A DNA stretch of 64,000 nucleotides from Oceanicoccus sagamiensis (GCF_002117105.1 NZ_CP019343.1:992001-1056000), one strand, 5' to 3'; shown: positions 54,425 through 64,000, counted from the stretch's first letter. Made by a program: numbers and translations. Notes: generated by a model from the letters alone, not told the origin.

Positions 54425-54994
54425 CTACTTGGCAGACTCACCTCTGGAGCGCGGAGAGGTATTAGCACTCACTATTACCAGAGGCTGATCACCCACGGAA
54501 CGAAATCGATGCGGCGTAGAACCCTGGAAGTAATAGCCCTCATTGGGCCCTAGCAGCTGTGTCTCTTCACCCACCGTTAATTCCAGCTGCCCTGACACTA
54601 CAACGCCGCCTTCATCGCCGCTATGACGAATACGGTCTTCGCCGGTATCGGAGCCAGGCTGCATAATTTCACGCAGGACCTCAATCGACCGGTCTGGCTG
54701 TCCCGCCCCTACCAAAAAGTAATCAATCCCTTTCTGGCCAAGGTTGGGCTGGTCTTCTTCGCCATAGAATGGGGAGTGTCGGGGCTGCTCTTCATCGGCG
54801 GCAAAGAACTCCGCCATCGACATAGGGATGCCATCCAATACCTTTTTCAGGGAACCTACTGAAGGACTGACGCGATTCTGCTCAATCAGGGAGATGGTGC
54901 TATTGGTAACCCCTACACGCTTGGCTAATTCACGCTGGGATAGGCCCTTTAACTTGCGCACAGCCTGTAATCGGGCACCGACATCGACGGTCAT
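54425..54994 (-). CDS. XRE-cupin transcriptional regulator, PuuR-like
   Basis: About 189 residues. N-terminal HTH_3 (about 5-60: ARLQAVRKLKGLSQRELAKR, VGVTNSTISLIEQNRVSPSV) and C-terminal cupin (about 110-180: GGVVVSGQLELTVGEETQLL, then GEGYYF-like NEGYYFQGSTPHRF). This order and length are those of PuuR, repressor of putrescine catabolism. It is directly upstream of the polyamine genes in the same direction, with a matching palindrome between. ATG 54994 is chosen over a TTG three codons earlier. Confidence 0.9.
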   Translation of the reverse strand: MTVDVGARLQAVRKLKGLSQRELAKRVGVTNSTISLIEQNRVSPSVGSLKKVLDGIPMSMAEFFAADEEQPRHSPFYGEEDQPNLGQKGIDYFLVGAGQPDRSIEVLREIMQPGSDTGEDRIRHSGDEGGVVVSGQLELTVGEETQLLGPNEGYYFQGSTPHRFRSVGDQPLVIVSANTSPRSRGESAK

Positions 54995-55074
54995 GAGTCT
55001 CAAATCCGTAGTAGCTGTTGAAATTAATTGACACTGTAGAATATCATCACCGAGCTGTCTAGCAGGGTTAATAC

Positions 55075-56904
55075 TTATCTTAGCCCCAAAAAACCACCGC
55101 TTTGATGGGCCCAGAGCTGGGCATACAGTGCGTTGTTGGCGATTAGCTCGGCATGGGAGCCCTGCTCCACAATGCGCCCATGATCCAGTACGATCAAACG
55201 GTCCATCGCCGCAATCGTTGATAAGCGGTGGGCGATAGCCAGTACTGTCTTGCCCTCCATCAAATCATAAAGGCTCTGCTGAATACCGGCTTCCACTTCT
55301 GAGTCCAGTGCTGAGGTGGCTTCATCCAGCACCAGGATCGGCGCATCTTTCAATAGAACTCTGGCAATAGCTATCCGCTGGCGCTGGCCACCGGAAAGGC
55401 TGACGCCCCGCTCACCGACATGGGCATCGTAACCACGGCGCCCTTCTGCATCCTGCAACTGCTGAATAAATTCATCGGCATGGGCCCGCTTGGCAGCATT
55501 GATAAGCTGCTCTTCAGTGGCATCGGGGCGACCAAAAATGATATTTTCCCGCACCGAGCGAAATAGCAGCGAGGTATCCTGGCTCACCATCGCTATCGAT
55601 GCTCGCAGACTTTCCTGAGTTACGCCCCTCAGATCGGTGCCATCGATACAGATTGCACCGCTATCCAAATCGTAAAAGCGCATCATTAAATTCACCAGCG
55701 TAGATTTACCGGCCCCTGAACGGCCGACAATACCGACCTTTTCTCCCGGCTGAATCCGTAAGTCCAGACCGTCAAATACTGACCGCTGACCACCATAACT
55801 AAAACGGATATGGCGGAAATCGATAGCGCCCTGACTAACCTGTAGTGGCTGGGCACCGTTGTCATCAGTAACAGACTGCTTATTGGACACCGTATTAATA
55901 CCATCCTGCACTGTGCCAATATTTTCAAATAGATTACTAATCTCCCACATGACCCAGTGGGACATGCCGCTAATCCGCACCGCAATACTCATAGCAATCG
56001 CAATGGCACCGGGGGTAATACTGCCCTGCATCCAAAGAAAAATACCGGTGGCAGCGGTGGCAAAAACCAGCAACATATTCAGCCCCCAGACATAAATATT
56101 CAGCCAGGTCACCAACCGCATTTGCGGATGAACGGTTTGCAAAAACTCATTCATCCCATGCTGCACATAATCCGCTTCCCGCTCGTTATGGGAAAACAGT
56201 TTCAGGGTCAGGATATTGGTATAACTATCAACAATACGCCCGGTCATTAGCGCCCGGGCATCCGCCTGCCGCATCGAAATAGATTGCAGCCGCGGCACAA
56301 AATAACGCAGCACCACTGTGTAAGCGACCAACCAAAGTAATAGCGGCAAACAGAGTCGCCAATCGGCACTGGCCACTAAAATAATCGTGGTCACCAGATA
56401 GACGCTAATAAAGAGCATCACATCCAGCACCTTCATGACCGACTCGCGCACCGCCAGGGCGGTTTGCATCACTTTGGTCGCTACCCGCCCACTAAATTCA
56501 TTTTGGAAAAAACCATAGCTTTGGCCCAGCAAATAACGGTGTGCTTGCCAGCGCACCAGCATAGGAAAATTACCCATTAGCGTCTGGTGTACCAGCATGG
56601 AATTAATAATCACCACAGCAGGAATAAACACCAGGAGAAAAATGGACATGGCAAGTAATGTTGGCCATTCCTGTGCTAAAAAATCGGCGCGCTCTTTACT
56701 GGCCAGCCAGTCCACCAACTGCCCTAAAATGCCATAGAGCATCGCTTCGGCCACTGCCAGAATAGCGGTAGTGATTGCCATCCAAATTAAATAGCGTTCA
56801 ATACCCTGGGTATAGTGGCGGCAAAAAGCATACACGCCCTTGGGTGGCTGGGAGGGCGGCGCCGGCGGAAAGGGATCAACGAGTTTTTCAAAAAAGCTAA
56901 ACAT
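55075..56904 (-). CDS. ABC transporter, fused permease and ATPase (exporter type)
   Basis: 609 residues, half-transporter that dimerises. A type IV exporter membrane domain with about six helices (about 25-330) precedes a nucleotide-binding domain: Walker A GIVGRSGAGKSTLVN, Q-loop SQDTSLLF, signature LSGGQRQRIAIARVLL, Walker B ILVLDEATSALDS and H-loop AIAHRLSTI. It resembles multidrug/lipid exporters such as MsbA- or MdlB-type proteins. No substrate hint from neighbours. Confidence 0.92.
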   Translation of the reverse strand: MFSFFEKLVDPFPPAPPSQPPKGVYAFCRHYTQGIERYLIWMAITTAILAVAEAMLYGILGQLVDWLASKERADFLAQEWPTLLAMSIFLLVFIPAVVIINSMLVHQTLMGNFPMLVRWQAHRYLLGQSYGFFQNEFSGRVATKVMQTALAVRESVMKVLDVMLFISVYLVTTIILVASADWRLCLPLLLWLVAYTVVLRYFVPRLQSISMRQADARALMTGRIVDSYTNILTLKLFSHNEREADYVQHGMNEFLQTVHPQMRLVTWLNIYVWGLNMLLVFATAATGIFLWMQGSITPGAIAIAMSIAVRISGMSHWVMWEISNLFENIGTVQDGINTVSNKQSVTDDNGAQPLQVSQGAIDFRHIRFSYGGQRSVFDGLDLRIQPGEKVGIVGRSGAGKSTLVNLMMRFYDLDSGAICIDGTDLRGVTQESLRASIAMVSQDTSLLFRSVRENIIFGRPDATEEQLINAAKRAHADEFIQQLQDAEGRRGYDAHVGERGVSLSGGQRQRIAIARVLLKDAPILVLDEATSALDSEVEAGIQQSLYDLMEGKTVLAIAHRLSTIAAMDRLIVLDHGRIVEQGSHAELIANNALYAQLWAHQSGGFLGLR

Positions 56905-56945
56905 AGAAACTGATTGCCAATTGACTTGTTTAGATAATATAGCCC

Positions 56946-57016
56946 GTAGGGTGGATTATAATCCACCAGTTATGACGACGCTGAACTGGGCCTTGGTGGA
57001 TTATAATCCACCCCAC
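56946..57016. repeat. Dispersed palindromic repeat, paired arms
   Basis: GTAG plus GGTGGATTATAATCCACC and right arm GGTGGATTATAATCCACC plus CCAC (one base different from the usual CTAC). Lies between the ABC transporter start and the carotenoid oxygenase terminator. Confidence 0.9.
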
Positions 57017-57091
57017 AATAAACGCCGACGCTACAATACGCCTTCACGAGAAGGATGGGGCAGATAATATGGTGGGCAATGATAACAAAAT

Positions 57092-57127
57092 AAAAACCCC
57101 CAAGACCATCAGGTCTTGGGGGTTTTT
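57092..57127 (-). terminator. Terminator after the carotenoid oxygenase gene
   Basis: AAAAACCCCCAAGACC and GGTCTTGGGGGTTTTT are perfect inverted copies. The T-run occurs on both strands; the gene it serves is the leftward one ending at 57152. Confidence 0.9.
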
Positions 57128-57151
57128 AAATGATAGGTAGCTTAGTAAAAA

Positions 57152-58600
57152 CTACACATACACCTTAGGGGTAAACATACCATGAAAGCCCTGAGGCATA
57201 TGGAAGTCCAGTTTAATCACCGCCTGCTCGCCAGTAAAATCTTCGCTATCGATAATCACCACTTCGGTTTTATCGGTATTGCCGTTATAGACATAGCACA
57301 TGGCCCAAAACTCATCTTCGGACTTGGCATTGGCCTTGGCGACCATTAAAGGCTCACCGGTAAAACGGTAATTACCAAAATCATGCACCTCAACCTTGCC
57401 AGTTTGGCGATCAATTTTCTGGATACCGGTAAAATAGGTTTTCGGGCCACCTTCAGGGTAAGCCGTAGATAAGGCATAACGGTTTTCCTTGGTAGATAAG
57501 GTCCAGTCCCACTGGGGAAATTCACCCAGCAAGGCATCGTTAATCACTTCTTTAATCGCTGTACCATGGCGCAGATTTACCACAAAGCGCATATACTCAC
57601 CGCCACCCATTTTAAAATCCACATCGGGGTCAAATATATTTAATGGCTTATTTTTTCGGGTCGGTGTGCTGTATGCGGACTCTTTAGTTTGAATAATATC
57701 AAAGTGCAGCTCATTATTTTTCTCATAAGCGTTACCAAAATGCAGCGAGGCCAGCGGCTCAATATCAATCTCATCCACCAGTTTTAAATTATGCAAATCA
57801 ATCACAATAATTTTATTACGCAGGCGATTATCAAATTGCATGGCATCCGCCACTGAACCGCCCAATAAAATCGGCAATGGATTGGCACTCATACCGACTG
57901 AAGACTGAATAAAAATCGCATAATTTTCCGTTAAGGCAAAGTCATGCAACATGGGCATATGGTCAAGATAAAACGTTGCGCTATCAACCAAAGTACCGCT
58001 GGGAGAAATTTTATAAAAATCAAAACTGGGCTTGGCACCAAAGCGCATACCAAAGTTATAGTAGTAGCCGGTAAAGGGATTCTTTTTACCGTGAGCACTA
58101 AAGGTTTTACCCAGGCGACCATCGTAGTTGTATTCCCCTTCGGTATCTAAGGTGTCCGGCTCCACCGCAAAAGGACGACCGCCTTCACCCAGAGCTAAAA
58201 ATTTACCGCCATGTAAAATCAAACCGGTATTAGCCGGCTGTGCAGGCAAAGCGAAACGACGCAAAATACTGCCTTTGGGCGCGCCACCAAAACCACGGTA
58301 AATCATTTTACCAGCGGCGGTTTCTTTGACATATTTAGGGGTACGAATAAATTTATTGGCAAAATGGACTTTGCCATCTCTAAAGGTGGTACGGGCAATC
58401 ATTCCGTCGCCATCAAACCAGTGACCAAATTCTTCGTCACCCAGCTTTAATCGCCCGGGGCCGTTGCGGTAGAAAGAACCGGTTAGGTCTTCAGGGACTT
58501 TACCTTCAATAGTATCCACCCAAAAATCAAACTCCTGTTCCTGAGCTTCAAAGTTACCTTTAATGGTGGGAAGTTGATCCATGTTTACTGCTGTATTCAT
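57152..58600 (-). CDS. Carotenoid cleavage oxygenase family protein
   Basis: 482 residues, one seven-bladed propeller domain, Fe(II)-dependent. The four His that hold iron can be placed in KTFSAHGKKNPFTG, MPMLHDFALTENYAIF, LASLHFGNAYE and the C-terminal MPQGFHGMFTPKVYV. Others near the metal (DGDGMI, YRNGPGRLKLG) fit the family. Members cleave a C=C bond in carotenoids, apocarotenoids or stilbene-type lignin phenols. The lignostilbene-type bacterial branch is possible; the substrate cannot be told. A single gene with a terminator after it and an AT-rich leader. Confidence 0.92.
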   Translation of the reverse strand: MNTAVNMDQLPTIKGNFEAQEQEFDFWVDTIEGKVPEDLTGSFYRNGPGRLKLGDEEFGHWFDGDGMIARTTFRDGKVHFANKFIRTPKYVKETAAGKMIYRGFGGAPKGSILRRFALPAQPANTGLILHGGKFLALGEGGRPFAVEPDTLDTEGEYNYDGRLGKTFSAHGKKNPFTGYYYNFGMRFGAKPSFDFYKISPSGTLVDSATFYLDHMPMLHDFALTENYAIFIQSSVGMSANPLPILLGGSVADAMQFDNRLRNKIIVIDLHNLKLVDEIDIEPLASLHFGNAYEKNNELHFDIIQTKESAYSTPTRKNKPLNIFDPDVDFKMGGGEYMRFVVNLRHGTAIKEVINDALLGEFPQWDWTLSTKENRYALSTAYPEGGPKTYFTGIQKIDRQTGKVEVHDFGNYRFTGEPLMVAKANAKSEDEFWAMCYVYNGNTDKTEVVIIDSEDFTGEQAVIKLDFHMPQGFHGMFTPKVYV

Positions 58601-58713
58601 AATTATCTCTATCCAGGTAAAAATCTATGACCAGACTTTAACATAGGAAGATATCGTCTGATAAATAGCCAATGTGGCCATTTTAAAAATTTATTGCCAA
58701 AACCCCACCAAAT

Positions 58714-58784
58714 GTAGGGCGGATTACAATCCACCAAAGCCCAGCCCGGACCAGGCAAAAGCGATGGATTATAATCCACCCTAC
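58714..58784. repeat. Dispersed palindromic repeat, degenerate left arm
   Basis: Left arm GTAGGGCGGATTACAATCCACC-like with one base change in the GGTGG block and one in the core; right arm ATGGATTATAATCCACC plus CTAC. Lies between sfsA (stop side) and the carotenoid oxygenase start. Confidence 0.82.
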
Positions 58785-58814
58785 AAATAACGTTAGGGAA
58801 TAAAGCGGGAACAG

Positions 58815-59525
58815 CTATGGCTGTTGATGCAACACCGGTAACACATGACTTAAGCAAATCTCCTCAACGGAGACCTCCGCACCATAAGCCAATACCTCAA
58901 CTCCAGCCGCCAATGCCTCACGAAAGGTATCGCCATACTTTGCATCAATAGCATCCGCCGGAGCCACCCGTTCAATACCGCTATGCTGCACACAGAAGAA
59001 CAACACCGCCCTATGCCCCTGCTGCACCATCTCAATTAATTCACGCAAATGCTTGCGACCACGCTCACTCACTGCATCTGGGAAAACACCAAGGCCATTA
59101 TCCAGTAATAAGGTGACACTTTTGACCTCTATATAGCACTGTTGTTTATCGGACTCTAACAATAGATCTATGCGGCTGTTTTCTGCACCGTATTTTACTT
59201 CGGTACGGATTGAGTCGTAGTTTTGCAGCTCGGTGATTACGCCCGACTCTATAGCCTCTTTCACCAGATCGTTAGCTTTGGCTGAATGAATACAAGCCAT
59301 GTGGTTTTCCGGGGTTTGTACTAACTCCCAAGTGTTGGGGTATTTACGTTTAGGGTTGTCTGAAGTTGAGAGCCAGACGGTGGAATTGGGCTCAGCGCAG
59401 CCGGTCATCGCCCCGGTGTTTGGACAATGGGCAGTAAGGGTTTCACCACTGTCTAAAACCACATCAGCCAGAAAGCGTTTGTAGCGTTTTATTAATGTTG
59501 CTTTGAGTAATGGAGGAAGTTTCAT
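58815..59525 (-). CDS. sfsA: DNA-binding sugar fermentation stimulation protein SfsA
   Basis: 236 residues, close to the family length. Characteristic segments: [100 protein letters not shown]. The EVKSVT segment recalls a nuclease-like PD-(D/E)xK core. The physiological role is uncertain; the E. coli name comes from a maltose-metabolism phenotype. The neighbours give no extra clue. Confidence 0.94.
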   Translation of the reverse strand: MKLPPLLKATLIKRYKRFLADVVLDSGETLTAHCPNTGAMTGCAEPNSTVWLSTSDNPKRKYPNTWELVQTPENHMACIHSAKANDLVKEAIESGVITELQNYDSIRTEVKYGAENSRIDLLLESDKQQCYIEVKSVTLLLDNGLGVFPDAVSERGRKHLRELIEMVQQGHRAVLFFCVQHSGIERVAPADAIDAKYGDTFREALAAGVEVLAYGAEVSVEEICLSHVLPVLHQQP

Positions 59526-59572
59526 GGTGGGGATGGTAACTTATTTTGCTTGCTCATATATTGGATAGGTTT

Positions 59573-59632
59573 GGTGGATTACAATCCACCCTACAAGAGA
59601 GGGAGCAGCCGTAGGGTGGATTGTAATCCACC
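59573..59632. repeat. Dispersed palindromic repeat, arms in reversed order
   Basis: Here the right-type arm (GGTGGATTACAATCCACC plus CTAC) comes first and the left-type arm (GTAG plus GGTGGATTGTAATCCACC) second, so CTAC and GTAG face inward over a 16-bp centre. All other loci have the outward order. It lies between sfsA and the tuf terminator. Confidence 0.9.
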
Positions 59633-59644
59633 ACCACCCCACAA

Positions 59645-59673
59645 TAAAAAAAGGCCACCCGAAGGCAGCCTCT
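59645..59673 (-). terminator. Terminator of tuf
   Basis: Minus strand AGGCTGCC-TTCG-GGTGGCCT followed by seven T, an 8-bp stem with two G-U pairs, about 26 bp after the tuf stop. Confidence 0.8.
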
Positions 59674-59698
59674 TTTGGTATAGCATCAAGACTCGAAC

Positions 59699-60922
59699 TT
59701 ATTCGATAATCTTGGCAACAACACCCGCACCAACAGTACGACCACCTTCACGGATAGCGAAGCGTAAACCTTCGTCCATCGCGATTGGGTTGATCAGGGT
59801 AACTACCATCTGTACGTTGTCACCTGGCATGACCATTTCTGTACCTTCTGGCAATTCACAAGCACCGGTGATATCAGTCGTACGGAAGTAGAACTGTGGA
59901 CGGTAGCCTTTAAAGAATGGCGTGTGACGACCACCTTCATCTTTACCCAACACATACACTTCTGCTTCGAACTTGGTGTGTGGCTTGATTGAACCCGGCT
60001 TACAAAGAACCTGACCGCGCTCTACTTCTTCACGCTTGGTACCACGCAGTAGTGCACCGATGTTCTCACCCGCACGACCTTCGTCAAGCAGCTTACGGAA
60101 CATCTCAACACCCGTACAGGTAGTGCTCTGTGTTTCACGGATACCAACGATTTCTACTTCGTCGCCAGTGTTGATGATGCCGCGCTCAACACGACCGGTA
60201 ACAACCGTACCACGACCAGAGATTGAGAATACGTCTTCGATAGGCATAATGAAGTCGCCATCGATCGCACGCTCTGGCTCAGGGATATAAGAATCCAGAG
60301 TCTCAAGCAGTGTCTTAACCGCAGTTGTACCCAGTTCATTGTCGTCTTTGCCTTCTAGAGCCATTAACGCAGAACCCGGGATGATTGGCGTGTCGTCGCC
60401 TGGGAATTCGTAAGTATCCAGAAGCTCACGCAGCTCCATTTCTACCAACTCAAGCATTTCCAGGTATTCTTCAGAACCGGCACCGCCGCAATCTTCAGCT
60501 AGCAGGTCAGCTTTGTTCAGGAATACGACAACGTAAGGTACACCGACCTGACGTGACAGCAGGATGTGCTCACGAGTCTGAGGCATTGGGCCGTCAGTCG
60601 CGCCACATACCAGGATAGCGCCGTCCATCTGAGCAGCACCTGTGATCATGTTTTTAACGTAATCCGCGTGTCCCGGGCAATCTACGTGGGCGTAGTGGCG
60701 ATCTGGCGTATCGTACTCAACGTGAGACGTTGCGATAGTGATACCACGCTCGCGCTCTTCAGGAGCGTTATCGATGTTAGCGAAATCTACCGCTTCACCG
60801 CCGAATACTTCGGAAGCTACGCGAGTCAAAGCCGCTGTTAGAGTAGTTTTACCATGGTCAACGTGTCCGATAGTACCAACGTTGACGTGTGGTTTGGTGC
60901 GTTCAAATTTTTCTTTAGCCAC
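59699..60922 (-). CDS. tuf: Elongation factor Tu
   Basis: About 407 residues. GTPase that delivers aminoacyl-tRNA to the ribosome. G motifs: GHVDHGKTT (P-loop), [11 protein letters not shown] (switch I), [10 protein letters not shown] and NKADL. The start is the GTG giving [18 protein letters not shown] at 60922, with GAGG 9 bp upstream; a few upstream codons in frame do not belong. The length is that of gammaproteobacterial EF-Tu with the short GAGSEEYLE insertion and not the 394-residue enteric form. It is alone, not beside rpsG or fusA of a str operon in this window. Confidence 0.96.
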   Translation of the reverse strand: MAKEKFERTKPHVNVGTIGHVDHGKTTLTAALTRVASEVFGGEAVDFANIDNAPEERERGITIATSHVEYDTPDRHYAHVDCPGHADYVKNMITGAAQMDGAILVCGATDGPMPQTREHILLSRQVGVPYVVVFLNKADLLAEDCGGAGSEEYLEMLELVEMELRELLDTYEFPGDDTPIIPGSALMALEGKDDNELGTTAVKTLLETLDSYIPEPERAIDGDFIMPIEDVFSISGRGTVVTGRVERGIINTGDEVEIVGIRETQSTTCTGVEMFRKLLDEGRAGENIGALLRGTKREEVERGQVLCKPGSIKPHTKFEAEVYVLGKDEGGRHTPFFKGYRPQFYFRTTDITGACELPEGTEMVMPGDNVQMVVTLINPIAMDEGLRFAIREGGRTVGAGVVAKIIE

Positions 60923-61364
60923 TGCGCTAGTCCTCATTTTTCATCATTAATAAGTGGGGTCTTAATCTAGCGCTAGACCGCTAGTTGAGCCACCTGTGGC
61001 AGTAACAATACATGCCTTGGGCGCGCATCATAAACACCCTATCGGCAGAGTCAATATTTTTAGGCTATTTGACAAAAAATAGTCACTTTTTCACGCAATC
61101 CTCCGCCCTACAGCCCCTAGGGTGGATTGTAATCCACCAAAAGCCAGCAAATTAGAAGCCTGTGGATTGCAATCCACCCTACAATGATGACCAAAGAGGC
61201 GCCCAAATCGAACCTCCAACCCTCCGTAACCCCCTTCAAAATGGCAATATTGGACTTTAACTGCCAAACATCGGAATTATTGCTATTTTTTTGTTCAATT
61301 TTGCTTGGAATATCCTGTATACTTGCGCGCGTTTTTTCACCCTTAGTTAAATCGAGTAAACCTC
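60923..61364. other. 442-bp divergent region between tuf and the second EF-G
   Basis: No gene seen. It holds the palindromic repeat at 61118-61183, an AT-rich block before the EF-G gene with a possible -10 TATACT at 61316-61321, and the tuf promoter region. I found no tRNA cloverleaf. Confidence 0.5.
61118..61183. repeat. Dispersed palindromic repeat, paired arms
   Basis: Left arm CTAG plus GGTGGATTGTAATCCACC (first base changed) and right arm TGTGGATTGCAATCCACC plus CTAC. In the tuf/EF-G intergenic region, and the last copy in the window. Confidence 0.86.
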
Positions 61365-63458
61365 ATGACTGATTTATCCCATTATAGAAACATCGGTATC
61401 TTTGCCCACGTCGATGCTGGCAAGACCACCACCACAGAACGAATTCTTAAATTGACCGGCAAGATCCATAAAACCGGTGAAGTGCATGATGGTGAGTCCA
61501 CCACCGACTTCATGGAACAAGAAGCTGAGCGGGGTATTACTATCCAGTCAGCCGCGATCACCACCTTCTGGGATGATCACCGCATGAACATCATCGATAC
61601 CCCAGGGCACGTTGACTTCACCGTTGAAGTCTATCGCTCTCTTAAAGTACTCGATGGCGGTATTGGTGTATTTTGTGGCTCTGGTGGTGTTGAGCCTCAA
61701 TCTGAAACCAACTGGCGCTACGCTGATGAATCAGGTGTATCTCGTATCATCTTCGTCAACAAATTAGACCGCATGGGTGCGGACTTCTTAAAAGTTGTCG
61801 ATCAAGTTGAAAACGTACTAGGTGCCAAGCCACTGGTTATGACGCTGCCCATTGGTATCGAGGATGACTTTGTTGGTGTTGTCGATATCCTTAGCAAGAA
61901 AGCCTATGTGTGGGACGACTCTGGTCTTCCAGAAAACTTCAAAATTGAAGATGTTCCTGCCGATATGGTTGATGACGTAGACATGTACCATGACCAGCTG
62001 ATTGAAACAGCTGTTGAAGTCGATGACGATATCATGATGGCCTATATGGAAGGTGAAGCACCTTCTATAGAGCAAATCAAAGCCTGTATCCGTAAGGGTA
62101 CGCGCGAGCTAACCTTCTTCCCCACTTACTGTGGTTCGGCGTTTAAAAACAAAGGTATTCAGTTAATTCTTGATGCCGTTGTTGATTACTTACCTGCCCC
62201 GGATGAAGTTATTCCTCAGCCACTAACAGACGAAGTAGGTGAGCCTACTGGTGAAGTTGCCACTGTTAGCTCTGACGAGCCATTCCGCGCGCTGGCCTTT
62301 AAAATTATGGACGACCGTTACGGCGCCCTGACATTTATACGTATTTACTCAGGCGTATTAAATAAAGGTGACACGATTCTTAACTCGTTCACCGGTAAGA
62401 CTGAACGTATTGGTCGTATGTGTGAGATGGAAGCCGATGAGCGTAAAGAGCTAAGCTCAGCTCGTGCGGGCGACATTATCGCTATCGTAGGTATGAAAAA
62501 CGTTCAAACCGGTCACACACTCTGTGATCCGAAACACGAATGTACGCTTGAAGCCATGGTATTCCCAGAGCCTGTAATCTCTATCGCTGTTATGCCTAAA
62601 GATAAAGCTGGCGCCGATAAAATGGGTATTGCTATTGGTAAAATGGTTGCTGAAGATCCTACCTTCCTCGTTCATACGGACGAAGAAAGTGGTCAAACCA
62701 TTCTTCGCGGCATGGGCGAGCTTCACCTGGACATCAAGGTCGATATCCTTAACCGTACTTACGGTGTAGAGCTTGAAGTGGGTGAGCCACAGGTTGCCTA
62801 CCGTGAAACCATCACTCAGCCCGTTGAAGACTCTTACACTCACAAGAAGCAGTCTGGTGGTTCTGGTCAGTTCGGTAAAATTGATTACCGCATCAAGCCT
62901 GGCGAGAAAGGCACTGGCTTTGTGTTCTCATCAACAGTTACCGGCGGTAACGTACCCAAGGAATTCTTCCCTGCTATTGAGAAGGGCTTCCAGGGCATGA
63001 TGGAAACGGGTGTTCTTGCGGGCTTCCCGGTACTTGACGTTGAAATCGAGCTTTTTGATGGTGGCTTCCACGCCGTTGACTCCTCTGCCGTTGCCTTTGA
63101 ATTAGCAGCTCGCGGTGCTTTCCGTCAGTCAATTCCAAAAGCAGGCGCTCAACTGCTTGAACCTGTTATGAAAGTCGATGTATTCACACCAGAAGATCAC
63201 GTAGGTGATGTTATTGGTGACTTGAACCGTCGTCGCGGCATTATTGCCGGTCAGGAAGCGGCAGGCTCTGGTGTTCGCATCAAAGCTGATGTACCTCTTT
63301 CAGAAATGTTCGGTTACATTGGATCACTACGTACCATGACTTCTGGTCGCGGTCAGTTCTCAATGGAATTTGCCCATTACAGCGCATGTCCTAACTCAGT
63401 TTCTGATAAGGTTATTGCCGACGAGAAAGAGAGACAAGCGGCTAAAGCGGCTAAGTAA
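61365..63458 (+). CDS. fusA: Elongation factor G, second (EF-G2-type) paralogue
   Basis: 697 residues, full length. GTPase for ribosomal translocation: [15 protein letters not shown] (P-loop), [13 protein letters not shown] (switch I), [12 protein letters not shown] and [10 protein letters not shown], then domains II-V with [17 protein letters not shown] and [13 protein letters not shown]. The neighbourhood lacks rpsL/rpsG, and the sequence is nearer to the extra EF-G found in marine gammaproteobacteria, so this is probably a paralogue with a str-operon copy elsewhere; I cannot prove that here. It could specialise in recycling or stress. Closed by a bidirectional terminator. Confidence 0.9.
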   Translation: MTDLSHYRNIGIFAHVDAGKTTTTERILKLTGKIHKTGEVHDGESTTDFMEQEAERGITIQSAAITTFWDDHRMNIIDTPGHVDFTVEVYRSLKVLDGGIGVFCGSGGVEPQSETNWRYADESGVSRIIFVNKLDRMGADFLKVVDQVENVLGAKPLVMTLPIGIEDDFVGVVDILSKKAYVWDDSGLPENFKIEDVPADMVDDVDMYHDQLIETAVEVDDDIMMAYMEGEAPSIEQIKACIRKGTRELTFFPTYCGSAFKNKGIQLILDAVVDYLPAPDEVIPQPLTDEVGEPTGEVATVSSDEPFRALAFKIMDDRYGALTFIRIYSGVLNKGDTILNSFTGKTERIGRMCEMEADERKELSSARAGDIIAIVGMKNVQTGHTLCDPKHECTLEAMVFPEPVISIAVMPKDKAGADKMGIAIGKMVAEDPTFLVHTDEESGQTILRGMGELHLDIKVDILNRTYGVELEVGEPQVAYRETITQPVEDSYTHKKQSGGSGQFGKIDYRIKPGEKGTGFVFSSTVTGGNVPKEFFPAIEKGFQGMMETGVLAGFPVLDVEIELFDGGFHAVDSSAVAFELAARGAFRQSIPKAGAQLLEPVMKVDVFTPEDHVGDVIGDLNRRRGIIAGQEAAGSGVRIKADVPLSEMFGYIGSLRTMTSGRGQFSMEFAHYSACPNSVSDKVIADEKERQAAKAAK

Positions 63459-63476
63459 GCCTCTTTTAGCACCTAT

Positions 63477-63514
63477 AAAAAAACCCCAGCGGCTTAAGCC
63501 TCTGGGGTTTTTTA
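63477..63514. terminator. Bidirectional terminator
   Basis: AAAAAAACCCCAG, a GGCTTAAGCC inner stem and CTGGGGTTTTTT. It serves the EF-G gene (rightward) and fbp (leftward). Confidence 0.92.
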
Positions 63515-63556
63515 TTGCCTGATGATTGACCGTCACAGGCACGGCAGGGGTATAGC

Positions 63557-64000
63557 CTACTTAGCGTGATAAGCCACACAGGTAGCTACTTCATTAGCAG
63601 CACCCAAAATAACCGGCACACGCTGGTGAATCTGCTCAGGCTGCACATCCAAAATAGGCCCCGTATCGGTATAGGCCAAGCCACCCGCCTGCTCTACTAA
63701 CATCCCCATAGGGTTGGCTTCATACATTAAGCGCAGCTTACCGGGCTTATTAGGCTCTCTATTATCCCAAGGGTAAGTAAACAGTCCGCCGCGACATAGA
63801 ATACGGTGGACATCTGCCACCATCGCCGCCACCCAGCGCATATTGAAGTTTTTTTCACGGGGGCCGTCGCTGCCAGCTAACAGATCACCGATATAGCGCT
63901 GCATAGGCTCTGCCCAGAAGCGCTGGTTCGACATATTGATAGCAAACTCTTTGGTGTCCTTCGCTATAGCCACCTTTTCAACCGTCAGCACAAACTCGCC
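63557..64000 (-). CDS. fbp: Class I fructose-1,6-bisphosphatase, C-terminal part (5' end beyond window)
   Basis: About 147 C-terminal residues. Converts fructose 1,6-bisphosphate to fructose 6-phosphate in gluconeogenesis. The visible part is characteristic: [10 protein letters not shown] at the right edge, [35 protein letters not shown], then [21 protein letters not shown] with substrate-contact residues, ending [13 protein letters not shown]. The frame continues past base 64000, so the true start is outside. Confidence 0.94.
   Translation of the reverse strand, partial: GEFVLTVEKVAIAKDTKEFAINMSNQRFWAEPMQRYIGDLLAGSDGPREKNFNMRWVAAMVADVHRILCRGGLFTYPWDNREPNKPGKLRLMYEANPMGMLVEQAGGLAYTDTGPILDVQPEQIHQRVPVILGAANEVATCVAYHAK

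Noticed and set aside
15691-61183. Palindromic elements as insertion sequences
   Set aside because: Each is only about 60-75 bp with no transposase frame and no visible target duplication.
60923-61364. tRNA genes beside tuf, as in many tuf loci
   Set aside because: I looked for a cloverleaf and a GTTCGA-type T-arm and saw none.

Overview
The window looks like chromosomal DNA of a free-living, flagellated, probably marine gammaproteobacterium. The evidence is the family mix: an AceE-type pyruvate dehydrogenase E1, PBP1B, an xseB-ispA-dxs operon, a sodium-type PomA/PomB stator pair, an EF-Tu of about 407 residues, a TonB-dependent receptor and TRAP transporters. A Cellvibrionales/Spongiibacteraceae-like host is my best guess, from memory of protein families and not from a search. 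There is no integrase, transposase, phage gene, rRNA, tRNA or CRISPR array that I can support.

Layout. 1-4.5 kb: the 5' three quarters of aceE (leftward), a divergent Lrp/AsnC regulator and a CHASE-GGDEF diguanylate cyclase. 4.7-35 kb: a long accessory catabolic island with four MFS transporters, a flavin-reductase-like protein carrying a PCP_red-like tail, a class A FAD monooxygenase, a TonB-dependent receptor, a VOC protein, a GntR/UTRA regulator, a TRAP transporter, a chemoreceptor, a five-function leftward operon (aldehyde dehydrogenase, alpha/beta hydrolase, isochorismatase-type amidase, a sodium:solute symporter broken by a frameshift, FAD-linked oxidase), an acyl-CoA-dehydrogenase-fold flavoenzyme, a tandem nitrilase, a maleate isomerase/arylmalonate decarboxylase homologue, an SDR and two lipocalin-like proteins. 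35-39 kb: small proteins, an HNH endonuclease, PilZ and the PomAB stator. 39-50 kb: housekeeping genes (xseB-ispA-dxs, Nudix, modF, M48/TPR protease, mrcB) and a candidate small RNA. 50-59 kb: an orphan LuxR-type HTH, an unusual membrane protein, a putrescine-catabolism-like pair with its XRE-cupin regulator, an ABC exporter, a carotenoid oxygenase and sfsA. 59.6-64 kb: tuf, a divergent second EF-G and the C-terminal part of fbp.

How the island could work: the TonB receptor, TRAP, SSS and MFS proteins would bring an organic acid or aromatic compound through both membranes, and the chemoreceptor would sense it. The FAD monooxygenase and the ACAD-fold flavoenzyme would oxygenate it, with reduced flavin perhaps from the flavin-reductase-like protein. 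The amidase/nitrilase, isomerase/decarboxylase, SDR and ALDH would process ring-opened or side-chain products. Several intergenic regions of the island share an AATGTTAT/ATTGTTAT motif, which suggests one regulon, possibly under the GntR protein. The substrate cannot be named from sequence alone.

A second theme is a dispersed palindromic repeat whose core is GGTGGATTATAATCCACC. It occurs as paired arms at nine intergenic loci, and at one of them it is amplified with flanking DNA into a tandem array of 142-bp units (33984-34535).
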